Source: Galaxea fascicularis (taxonomy: Eukaryota; Cnidaria; Anthozoa; Scleractinia; Euphylliidae). From it: 64,000 nucleotides of DNA. Positions 11,661-20,800 of the stretch are shown here, in pieces. Numbering within the stretch: position 1 is the stretch's first letter; each line of letters opens with the position of its first letter. The notes below the pieces were generated by a model. That model worked only from the letters and a program-made list of their open reading frames with translations. It was not told where the DNA came from and searched no databases. Made by a program: the position numbers and the translations under genes. The DNA is taken from NCBI GenBank assembly GCA_948470475.1, contig OX419344.1, forward strand, positions 12,729,804 to 12,793,803, in the 5' to 3' direction.

Positions 11661-14472
11661 GATTGGCTTATTGAACTGTCCGATAACAAACTGACCAATA
11701 ACAATTCAAACTGTCCAATAACAACTTGGCAAGTGAATTAGTGGAAAATAAGAGTTTTTAAAACCATTCACAATCGAGGAAATTGTAATTTTTATGATTA
11801 AAAAAGAAAGAGGGTACTGGCTGTCATAACCTAGTAAAACTTGAAAAGCGCATTTGGTATTTTGAAAGTTCCTGCAAATGCCGGACGGAAATCAAACCCA
11901 CACAGAAAACACATACCAAGCCTGGCAATCGGTACCAATCGCTGAGGGCATGGAATTTGGAAAGCACGTAAACAATGCCCAGCACCAATAATTTGAACTC
12001 GCTATCTCTTGTCTGATTGACTGAAAACGTACAGTGAGTTTTCGAAATCAGCGTCTGTGGCAGCATAATTTTACAGTGAGGACATTCAACGTCAGTGGTA
12101 ATTATGTTATGTATGACCATCGTGCATGATTTCTTAGGATAATCATGTCAAGTTTGCCTGCTTTGTGTGGCTTGTCGTCGATGAAGAAGCAAAATGATGT
12201 CCAGGTTTTCAAGTGAATGTTTACTGTCGTGACATGTTTTTTCGTTCGGTGTTTAACAAAACAATTATAAGATTCGGTTTTTGTGATATCCAGTATAAGA
12301 GCCTCAGCAGATAACTCTTCAACGTTTAAACCAAAAAAATGTTACATCAGCTGCCTCATACCCCCACAATTTGAAGTGCATATACAATTTCTGATCATTA
12401 ATGCTTGGTGTTCTTAGCTGGTAAGCTCTCCGGTTCGGCTACAACAGACCCATCAGGGGTCGCTCAAGGAATTCCCACTGCCATGGAAGATGATGCCATC
12501 GCTAGCTTAGACGAAGAAGATCCCATACCAACAGCAATGCCTGCATATCATGCCCCGGCCCCGATGGATCACGAGGAAATGTTTAAAGGTAAGTGAATGA
12601 TGAAGCAATACTTCAGCACTGCCTCGGCGTGTTAGTATCCAGGAACCAGCAATCAAAAACCACAGTGTAGGTATAACGTTCTGTTTCGCTAGTGAAGGCG
12701 GGAATAAACACTTTTAATATCCAAGGATAAAAGAGACGTTTAGTAAACATTGACAGAATTGGGTTTCGTTATACAAAACCAGAGGGCAATTTGATAGAAT
12801 TATTTAACACATTGTAATAGTCCAATGATTTTTCGATGACACCATCCGACTGTAACTACTAGTATTCAGGGCGTGTAGGCTTCCTTACTCGAATTTTTCA
12901 ATCCCACACGGGCGGCTGGGGTGTAAATTGCAGTAGCTGTAGGACTCTGGCGATCAAATTACGTCCTGGGGAAAAGTACCTTTAACTCAAAATGCTTATA
13001 CGTTTTCTTGCACAGATTGCGCAGTAGTGTATAATCAAACCAGAGAGTGTAGTCGAGATCGTTTGACAAGCCAAACACAGGAGTTGAATGCGATGTTACC
13101 TATGCCTTCCTTGCTAACTAACTGGAGAGACCGATTCAGTAGTTTATACAAAATAATGAGTTGGAATTCTGTTTATTCGTATTTTTCTTGAAGCCCTTCT
13201 TTACGAGTGTTAAGTGTCTGAGATTTCGGCGAGTATATAAAATCTATAAAGATAACATTTTATTATCGTTTCCAGATCCCGGGCTTCAAACTCTTGCGTC
13301 TACCATCACACCTCTGTCGTCCCCAGGCCTTTGCAGCCCCACTCCCAGTACGCAGCTTGATGAATTAGAACCTGATAATGAAATGGACACAGGTAAGGGA
13401 CTTGAGCTACTCTAACTCGTTTACGCCGGCGCAGAACGCAAGCGAATAAGAACGTAAGCAAGTAAGTAAAGGCGTAAGCTCAGGGGAACAGGTGCAACCT
13501 GTGACGACTTCCGCATTCATAGGCACAAACATGAAGCAAAACACGACGAAAGGAAAATTGTCTCTCTCGTGTTTGTGCAGCCGCTGTTATAATTTCTGTG
13601 ACAACCCTGGATAATCCAAGCGAAAAACACCGGAAACCTATCAGAACACATTGTTCATATGTAGTTTTCGTGGTGAGAACGGTTGTCAAAGTTTGGGTGC
13701 CGCCTGCCGTCCAACTTTTGTCATATTGTGCTTAATGACACACTTTTAAACATCCTTGTGCTTATCCATGCTCTACTGGAAGCGAGACTCTCATAGTTGT
13801 TCCACTTGTGTGAAGGTCTGACCAGTGGTAGATATCACAGAAAAGGCAGCAATGCTTTTCGAAGAATTTGGTTTTGTCAACGGAGCTGATAATGTAAAAA
13901 TTGGTCACCGTACAGGGATTCTAAAGGCTGACGTTTCGACCGTTAGCCTTTCGTCGCAGCATTAGCCGTTCGCTCTGACGTTCAGAATCCCTGTGAAGTG
14001 GTCAATTTACATCATCAACTCCGTTGATAAAACCAAATTTGTTTACAACTCCCCCATCGACACAGCACCACAATTTCGAGAACCACCCTGTTTGTAGGTT
14101 CAGGAGCTTTAAAGCAGTACATGCACTGATGTTGGTGTGTATAGTACGAAAACAGAGATAGTGCTTTCTATGCGTTGTGAAAAAAGTCTGTCCAACAGAT
14201 AAGCTGTCATCTATGTTTCGCGCTTTATCACTTGTTTGGTATTTCTTTATGGTTTTGTGTTTTTTTTATCCGCCGAGTTAATCTTTGTGTATACACATAT
14301 GATAGGAATGAACACCCTGATGTCATCACCTTCTCGACCTGCTTTTCCGACATCGCTCTCGGGCATGCCTCTATCACCGACTGCAGCTGGCCAGGGATCG
14401 TTTGTTCTCCCGCCTACTTCGCCGCTTTTCGGCAACAGTTCGGGATTTCCGATTCCAGAGTCACCGAAATGA
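1134..14472 (+). CDS. TBRG1: TBRG1-like protein with HARE-HTH, coiled-coil, FYRN and FYRC regions (5' end missing)
   Basis: Fifteen exons: 1134-1216, 1339-1381, 1586-1648, 1798-1866, 3771-3841, 4525-4772, 5704-5829, 6923-7027, 7740-7795, 8543-8689, 10118-10215, 10743-10897, 12418-12588, 13276-13392, 14306-14472 (TGA). All phases join, giving 572 residues. Exons 1-3 resemble a HARE-HTH DNA-binding domain (LHVKDI, LEAILYRE, SRFKRI). Exon 4 is acidic, exon 5 begins a coiled coil ending LKRLFQYQ, and exons 6-8 form a Lys/Pro/Ala-rich linker. Exons 9-10 are FYRN (PIFPIALGGLTVHSLGE, VGYCSSR, CIYTCKI). Exons 11-12 are FYRC (FFGFSHPTI, GARKC, YQWVKFELPKP). The rest is an acidic then Ser/Pro-rich tail. 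TBRG1 (NIAM) is a nuclear growth inhibitor acting in the ARF/p53 network; here that role is only inferred. Upstream exons and start codon were not found. The FYRN/FYRC assignment is strong; joining exons 1-4 to it rests on compatible splice phases. Confidence 0.85.
1995..2172. repeat. Foldback element, family A (copy 1)
   Basis: It runs from TTAACCTCTGA to GGTTAGTAAGAGG and carries inverted GTCCGTACTGTAAGTTAC / GTAAACTTACAGCACGGAC segments around a short centre. Two further copies lie in other introns of the same gene. It resembles a non-autonomous DNA element. Confidence 0.7.
3181..3420. repeat. Dispersed repeat with partial second copy
   Basis: A stretch containing GTGATCAGCATCAAATTTC followed by TCCTTGTAAT recurs nearly exactly at about 6077-6112 in a later intron, so it is an interspersed repeat. 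It has no coding potential and its class is unknown. Confidence 0.5.
5460..5695 (+). mobile_element. Penelope-type terminal region with hammerhead-like motif
   Basis: Just upstream of an exon lies GAATGACGGTTGATCGGTC followed by GAAACGTCG near 5626-5654. The pattern (TGACG, short stem-loop, GAAACGTC) matches the motif in the terminal repeats of the larger Penelope-like copy at 55-57 kb. No coding part remains here. Confidence 0.45.
6371..6555 (-). pseudogene. C-terminal remnant of a Penelope-like (GIY-YIG) ORF
   Basis: On the minus strand an open stretch of about 59 codons ends in TAA at 6373-6371. It reads ..CFSILDHASTTFQLKIEEA.. then IHIQWEKPTLN. I recognise this as the tail of GIY-YIG-type retroelement proteins common in cnidarians; this is recall, not a search. 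The sequence beyond the stop (6130-6370) looks like its 3' end. It is an old 5'-truncated insertion in an intron. Confidence 0.5.
6618..6815 (+). repeat. Dispersed repeat B, forward copy
   Basis: From GGCAAGCCACAT through TGACATGATTATCCTAAGAA to AACTCACTGTACG. The reverse complement of the same ~190-bp unit occurs at 12018-12185 in a later intron. Class unknown; no ORF. Confidence 0.6.
7132..7288 (-). mobile_element. tRNA-derived SINE with 3' body
   Basis: The minus strand reads GGCGCAGTGGTGAGAGCGC, a tRNA-like A-box region. A B box damaged by a short deletion follows, then a body with GGTTCTCTACTCTTCTCC and CCGGGTACTCCGG. The head matches the copy at 8171-8270; the tail body recurs at 35848-35886. 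Confidence 0.75.
8171..8270 (-). mobile_element. tRNA-derived SINE, head portion
   Basis: Minus-strand A-box-like GCGCAGTGGTGAG and intact B box GGTTCGATTCC (reverse complement of 8210-8220), then GGGCTGAGTTTGTTG. It lacks the long body of the 7.1-kb copy. The clean B box suggests a younger insertion. Confidence 0.75.
8335..8457. mobile_element. Small foldback element (MITE-like)
   Basis: Inverted arms: GGGCAACTACGCACCCACCC / CTCCCCTAACCCAACA against TGTTGGGTTGGGGGAGGGG / TAGGCACACAGTTGCC, with a ~30-base centre. It ends 85 bases before the second FYRN exon. No ORF. Confidence 0.7.
8743..8793. repeat. (TAA)n microsatellite
   Basis: About 17 TAA triplets in the intron after the second FYRN exon. 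Confidence 0.95.
8942..9122. repeat. Foldback element, family A (copy 2)
   Basis: Contains CTCGGTCCGTAGTGTAAATT and the inverted partner CGGTCCGTAACTTACAGTAC, around a GGCCCGCGGGCC palindrome. Same layout as copy 1 at 1995-2172. Confidence 0.75.
9470..9595. repeat. Hairpin repeat
   Basis: Arms CGTCATAGAAAATACAG and CTGTGTATTTTCTATGACA flank a ~90-base centre. GAAAATACAGTC followed by a one-base variant of AATCAGAAT recurs at 41926-41943, so this belongs to a dispersed family. Confidence 0.6.
9641..9775. repeat. Foldback element, family A (copy 3, reversed)
   Basis: Opens with ACCGAGTTCGAGGTCCGTAC and closes with CCTCTGAGGTTAATCGG, so it is inverted relative to copies 1 and 2. It is shorter at its centre. 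Confidence 0.75.
9877..9985. repeat. Hairpin repeat
   Basis: Left arm CATGGAATATCTCTTGTGTC and right arm GTGATGATATATTCCATGG, with inner arms TTACATACACAC / GTGTGTATGCAA. ATATTCCATGGTATACCACT recurs at 42099-42118. Confidence 0.65.
11289..11436. repeat. Foldback repeat
   Basis: Left arm TAATGGTAATAGG .. GATCTGTAATCATATGAGTG and right arm CGAGTATGATTACAGACCAA .. AAGTCATTACCAATTA. The arms are imperfect, indicating an older insertion. Downstream to ~11750 are short repeated motifs (GACCAATAACAA, GTCCAATAACAA). Confidence 0.6.
12018..12185 (-). repeat. Dispersed repeat B, reverse copy
   Basis: ACGTACAGTGAGTTTT .. ATTTCTTAGGATAATCATGT .. ATGTGGCTTGTC-like end. It is the reverse complement of 6618-6815 with point differences. 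Confidence 0.6.
13865..14090. mobile_element. Head-to-head Penelope terminal-repeat fragments
   Basis: The left half is a reversed copy and the right half a forward copy of the same unit (GAATCCCTGT .. GGTCAATTTACAT .. AACTCCGTTGATAAAACCAA). Between them lies a reversed GACGTTTCGACC..TCGTC hammerhead-like motif. The unit also ends the large Penelope copy at 56985-57090. It sits in the last intron and has no coding part. Confidence 0.55.
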
Positions 14473-14900
14473 AACCTCCCAGTTGCGCTTGTGTAATACT
14501 CTGCTTTGTATAGACTCCATGTGCTAATAGACTTGCACAAGGTTCTTATATATGGAACTCTGCTTTATGCTCGAGATATGGAGTAGGAGAGATAAAACAC
14601 TTTGTGAGTAGCACTGGGCGGAGCGTTCAAGGTGATATCACAAGATCAACGGTGTACCGTACGAAATCGAAACTATGCTTCTTGTTTTGTTGTCTGCATT
14701 GACACGAAATTTTCAGCACGTTACAGTTGAAAGCTGAAATAAGTTGACAAAATACGGGAAAACCTCAAGAACTAGCATCAGATGACGCATGCGTGCTGGG
14801 CCCTTCGTTTAAAGGAACCCTAACTTACCACAAGCCTCAGCGAGGGGCTCAAGGTTAATGTTCTGGAAGGTAATAAATTTGACTAAATTTTCACCATTGA
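14473..14900 (+). other. Probable 3' UTR of the TBRG1-like gene
   Basis: Follows the TGA at 14470-14472. The first clear AATAAA lies at 14872-14877, so the transcript may end near 14900. The exact cleavage site is not visible. Confidence 0.4.
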
Positions 14901-16106
14901 CGAGCATCTTAGGTTTGGAGACTGTTTATATCTGGGAATAAGGTGAATACGAAGACGGGAAAAACAGTCTATTCTCTACACACTTGAGTGTCAGGTGTTT
15001 TAAGTTTCAGTCATTTGGTGGTTGGACGGTCTGTTTATTTTCGAATTATTTGTGTACAGTCAGCAAACACTTAAATTAAAATAATATAAACAGTCTGAAA
15101 GTCGTGTTACTATTTGTCTTCTTTGTGCGGGAAAACAATCGGTAACACTTTTTGCTTCCACCGCAAATGCTAACTCCATGCCAGTTTCATCATCTTCGGT
15201 ATCATAAACGCGACACGTAGTGGGAGTGGTTATGTGTGATGGGGATAACGGACCGTCACCCTCTGGCAAAATACGAACAGATTCCCTAAAATGTCTTGAG
15301 CAAACAACGCCATTCTTGTCGCTAGACCCTACGTTTGTTTTAGTCAGCAGCTGAATCGCGCCGCAGTGTTAGCAGCCATGAGGGCACGTCATTCTCGAAA
15401 ATGCGCGTTGTAATAGTGGCGTGTCTTTTTGTAGATCATAAACATTCGCTTTGGCAACTTTGTAAACTCCATTTAGCTGCATTTCAAATTAGTGTTCTAC
15501 AAATTTCGTCGCCTTCTTAGAGCGGCTTAATTGAGGTTATACTAATCACTTTCCAATCGGGACTTCAGTTCAGGTATTGTAAGCTTGTCGCCTTGGGCTT
15601 GATGCAGCTCTGTAATGAAATATTTAGATACTTGGCGATTTTTGTAGATATCTTATGTTGCTGTTAAAAGATTAAAGGCGTCTGGCGACGCTCTAAGGCA
15701 CTTCAGCCGTGTCGAATTGAAGACAGGCCAGATTAAGCGATGCTCGGAGAACTTTCTCGACTGCTGTTTTATCCAAATAAGTCCAGGTATTCTGTGAATG
15801 AAAGAATTTTTATCAAAGCAGCGTGGCATAACTTTGTGAATCTGATCTCAATTTTTCACACAAGTAGTCAGGAACTAACACTGAATCAACTATTACCTCA
15901 AGAAAGTACGTTACTATTCAGTGGCTTCTATTTTGAAATAATTACACTTGAAAAACATCTTATATTATGCAATATCTTGTCCTCCAGGCTTTCTTTTTGC
16001 TAACACAATGATCTCTCAAATATTCAGCCTTCCATACCCGTAGTACAACATGTGTTTTTCTTATTTTCACATTTATCTGTTTATCAGCCACGGTTTTACT
16101 ACGAAC

Positions 16107-16540
16107 GCGCAAAATGACCAGCTCTCAGTTGGCTTGTTAGCTCAACTGGTGAAACCCTGCACCGGTATCGCAGATGTCATGGGTTCAACTCCCGCACAAG
16201 CCTGAATTCTTTTTCAAACTTTGTCTTCACTGCCGTTCAAGTAGTGTTCATAACTACAATGATCACTCTCATCTTCGTTCTTTTAAGTATGCAGATCAAA
16301 TATATGACTCTCAACAATTACATGCATTTTTTTCTATTCGGGTATATTCAGTTCGAACCCGAAAAAATGACCAGTTCCCAGTTGGCTTGCTAGCTCAGTT
16401 GGTTGAGCGCTACACCGGTATCGCAGAGGTCATGCTTTCTACTCTGGTACAAGCCTGTTTTCCTTTTTTTTAATTTTTCAGACTTTCTTTACGCTACTGT
16501 TAAACTGCGTAGCGCTCACAGTTGCGATGATCTTTTACAT
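16107..16540 (+). mobile_element. Two tandem tRNA-derived SINE-like repeats
   Basis: Copy 1 (tRNA-like part 16128-16202) has a degraded A box and intact B box GGTTCAACTCC. Copy 2 (16381-16455) has an intact A box TAGCTCAGTTGGTTGAGCGC and degraded B box. Both share AAAATGACCAG upstream, CACCGGTATCGCAGA inside, and CAAGCCTG at the end. Both tails contain a weaker ACTTTGTCTT/ACTTTCTTT and ACTGCCGTT/TACTGTTAA similarity. The ~250-bp period points to a tandem duplication or adjacent insertion. No true tRNA is likely because neither copy folds with both control boxes intact. Confidence 0.65.
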
Positions 16541-17339
16541 TTTCAGTGTTACCGTAGTTACTTCCCACTGAGTACCCTTTGATCCTACTGTAGTAACTTC
16601 TTTTTAAAGGAGCCAGATTTATTCGGCGACATCGACGTGTTACCTGGGTTTTTAAGTTCCCTCGGCATGGGGAATGTTTCTTCCTTTATGAAGGCGTAAC
16701 TATACAGTTTCCACCTTGAAAGGAAGAGCTTGATCATCACCTCTTCAGCAGGGACCTCTATTCAAGAGGGCTACCGAGAACTATTGCCAAACAAACGTGC
16801 CCGAAACGTAGGCAAAACGAGATCAGATCTTGTGGGGAAGGGGTTGGGCAAATTGGAAAATTGGTCTCAACAACCCTGAAAATACTGGTATCAAAAGAAA
16901 ATAAAAGAAAACGAAAAGTAAAATCTTCCTGTATAAACATCAAAGCGCAAGGGTCTTGAAATGCTGAACTGAACGCTGCAAATTCGAGCAAAATTCTCGA
17001 AATCGCCAACTCACAAGCTTGCACTTAACATTTTTTCACCAACAAACTAAACCTTATTAAAGTTACTGTGCATAACACGCTTGGGGGATTTAGGGAGGTT
17101 GAAGCACTGATTATTGCACAAAGTTTCTCACAATAACGAGATTTCTGTCCTATCAACAGATATTGCCAATCTCTCAGTGTTTCATTCTTTTCATGTTTGT
17201 AGTTAATTTTGTGCACTGCATGTTAAACCTATTTTAAATCACTGGATTATCTTGAGGAACTTCTCTACATCTTTTCTCGGCTACGTGTTTCATTCCACAT
17301 GCATCTATGAACCTTCATTCAATTATCTTGTGCGATTTC

Positions 17340-17890
17340 AATTTGTGATTCTGTGAATGAAATCCTAAAGTGTGACCATTCCTATGACAGCCACTGAACA
17401 GAGCGTTCTTGTGGTGCTGTTTATTATGGTTCTAACTTGTCAGTCTGTGGGTGAAATCTTGAAGGTTGACCATTCCAGTGAAAGCTCAGTTATAAGCTGT
17501 ACTTTCTTGTGGTGCTGTTAATTGTGCTTCCAACGTTTGTATCAGGGAACAAAGCCTTATACTTTGACTATTGATATATATTAGGGCAGCCGTTTGTTGA
17601 TGTTATAAGGCTACATTAGATGGCCATGACCGTTCGGATCTTTTGATGAAATCCTAAAGTGTGAGCAAGCAAACGAAACCTACTGAGCAGTACTTTCTCA
17701 TGGTGCGGCTGTTTATTGTGCTGTACAAGGTGTCTTAACTTTTGAGTCTATCGATAAAATCCTTAAGTATGACAATTCATATGAAAGCTACGGAACAGTA
17801 CATTCCTGTGGTGTTGTTTATTATGCTGTACAAGATGGCTTTAACTTTTGAGTCTATCGATGAAATCCTGAAGTGTGACCAGACCATTTA
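17340..17890. repeat. Degenerate ~93-108 bp tandem repeat
   Basis: A unit containing GATGAAATCCTAAAGTGTGA, CAGTACTTTC.TGTGGTGCTG and TTTATTGTGCTGTACAAGG starts near 17358, 17452, 17548, 17646, 17754 and 17860. Single degraded units lie at about 21955, 22610, 25670, 26880 and 32140, all with GTGWCCATT..ATGAAAGC. It behaves as a dispersed satellite-like family. Confidence 0.75.
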
Positions 17891-20800
17891 ACTAATGCCA
17901 CATTTTTATTAATTGTCTACAACCTGAAATTCAGGATTCTTGACTTGAAATGTTGGATGCGCCATGGCGTGAAAAGGTTAATATCTCTTGGAGGAATCCG
18001 GAAGAAGCTAGGAGACAATCTCATGACTAAATTAAATCCATGTAGTTGACTGAAAGCCAAAACATGTGGTACTGCGATATCCATTTCATGTAAGTTTTTT
18101 TGACAATTAAATCTTGTGACTTATTATTCAAATGACACGCATCTGCACGTTAAGACTTGACGCCTCCAGAAGGCCATTTTTAGCCTATCAATTTGTTGTA
18201 CATTCCATATAAGGGGCTGTTGGATTAATTTACGGTCATATGTTCTGAGGAATATGTACATATTGATACCCCAATTGTGATCTTTCAGTTTAGAGGTATT
18301 TTGTTCTTACTTTTCTAGATTGAAAATTTATCCATTCATGACGTTCAAGCTCATGCTTCCAAGAGTTAATGCGATATAATTGTGGTCGATGTTTTGTAAC
18401 TAAAACTGTTAATAGACCACTGCACATCTGCAGAGATTAATTAGTTTCTTCCTGAATTCATACCAAATAAAAACACAGGTTTTAATCTGCTCTTGACGCA
18501 CTCGGATGTTTTGAGTAAACATACCCTCTGTGATGTGGCTCCAAGGTCAGGCAAAAGTCATGTCGGTGAACTAGCATTACTTCGCAGAGAAGTAGTGTTG
18601 AGCGCATAAGCTGTAAAGGAATGACTGTTTTTTAACGCTTTTTTAAAAGTAAAGGTTCGACGCTGCCTCTCTCAGACTCGCTCCAGTTGCAAATAACTTA
18701 CCCAGTTCTACTTGCCTGTGATAAGAACCCCCATCCTCGACTTTTGTGGCAAATTTCACCTTGCTAAAGGAATACTATCTTAGCTTACAATAGCTCAAAA
18801 TTTCGGTTTTAGAACAGTTGTTATAGCTAGACAGCATATTCTATTTCAGACTAGTAAATAATAGACTGATAGAAAAGCGAAAAAAATTGCAACGACCCTA
18901 AGCGTATTTTAACTACTAGGAATGCAGTGTAATTATATCGTTCGACCCCTGATCAAGATAGTTTCACCTGATCGTTGTCGTTTCACTATTACAATCTGTC
19001 TTCAGCGGAATTCGTCAGCAAAATTCCGCGTCTAGCAGGAAAAATGTATGTTTCCTTGAGTTTGTTTGTTTTGTCTAGAAAAGTATTTACAACAGAATCG
19101 GGTTTCGTCGACTTTGCTAAAATTACAGTTTTGGTGTTGTCAGTAGTTTCGATCTAACCGGCTTTTGCGCAGCGCGCAGAAACTCGGGTGACATTTTTCC
19201 GCTGTTAATTCGCTCATCCAATTCTGCGACCAAACTTTCGACCCTTTTCAACATAAATTCTGCTGCGTTAACTTTCTAGACAATGTTGTGAGGAAGTTCG
19301 TATTTGTCGTGGAATGCAAACGAAGAAAGCCCTATATATCTTTCAAGATAGGGGGAAATTTGAAAGACAGTTAATTTGTTGTACAGCGTCAGTGGATGTT
19401 CTTAGAATAGACGGGAGATTTGAAACACAAAAATGCTGCCGAAGTCCTTACTCAGCAATAAGGTTATTCCGGATGTATTACAAAAACGCCGTTATCATTA
19501 CCATCACCATTTTCCGCGTTATTTCAGCCATGCTTTGGATGTGATGTCAATTTGTATGGACAGCTGATGGTCCTTAACAAGTAGGAAATCTGAAGTGATA
19601 GAAGTAAAAAGGAAAGCATTGTTTTTTTTTTTTTGATAATCCTGAGTAAAGACACCTTAACACCACACCCATCTCGTGTTATAAGGCGACAGTAATGCTT
19701 TTGAGCTTGGAAAAACACTGCATGATTAATGGCCATTTCCTGTCCACAAATGACTGACGCAGTTCTTGAACGTTTTATTGACTTTAAAATTTGCATTATC
19801 CCCCAGTTCTGAGGTCTAAAACAAGATACATTAAATTTAAACTATTTATCTTCGAGCCGCTCTTTCTATTATCGTACAAACGAAGCACGAGAGCGAAATT
19901 CTCTCTCTTTTTGAATGATTGTCCCTCTTTGATAAGTTTTGGGATACAGTTGGAATCTCTGAAGTTTGTTTTTCGTTTCGGAATTCGTACATTACAGAAT
20001 CGATGCCTCTGTAATCTCTTAGCGTAATATGACTTGTGGCTTGGTGATGAGTGTTTTATAGTATAAAAAGGCAAAACTGAGTTCACATGGTACGGTAGAG
20101 AAAATGAACTCAAAACACTCCGGCATGTCATCCTCCAACTGAAGAAACGAAACTGGTTGGTATTTTACTCAATGCTTTCTCACTGGTCAACCTTTCAGGC
20201 CATTCTGAGTCAGGGCAATTGAGAGACAATCAAGTATTTTCACTCACTGAATCAACCAGTTCGGTTCCTTGTTGCCTACGTCCATCTTGCAAGCAAACGG
20301 TTAGAACCCTACTCTGAGTTTGTTCGGCCCCTCCTTCCTTATATCACTTAGCTTTATTAAGTTTCACTTTCCAGTCGTGCTCTCTAGGGTGGCTCTAACT
20401 TTCTATTGTGAGTCAAATTCCACATTTTAGCTCAAGGAAACTGAACTCAGTGACCAGCCGACACTGCCTTAGCGGCCGGGTTTTTTTTTATCGCTACACA
20501 CAAGAATAAAGTGGCTCAATTTAGGCGAAGCATCATGGGTTACGTTCGTGTGGTAGTGTTTACTTAACAGCGCAATTTAGTTCTATCTTTTCAATCTGGA
20601 TGAACTTCTCAAGTGCACAATTAAAATGCAATCTTGCCAGATTTAAAATTTGTTGTTAGTTCATGTTCGGCGCGATCGTCTATCATGGGGGGCAATGAGA
20701 TCTGTTCCACTGGTGTCATTTTTGTCGTTAGGCCCCATGCGTTTTAAAGCTGGATAAGTCCCACCAAGTTTTAGAGTGGATTTTCAGTGTGGTATTATTA

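Noticed and set aside
16128..16455. Two functional tRNA genes
   Set aside because: Each copy has only one good internal promoter box and no clean cloverleaf, and they share non-tRNA flanks, so they are SINE-like.
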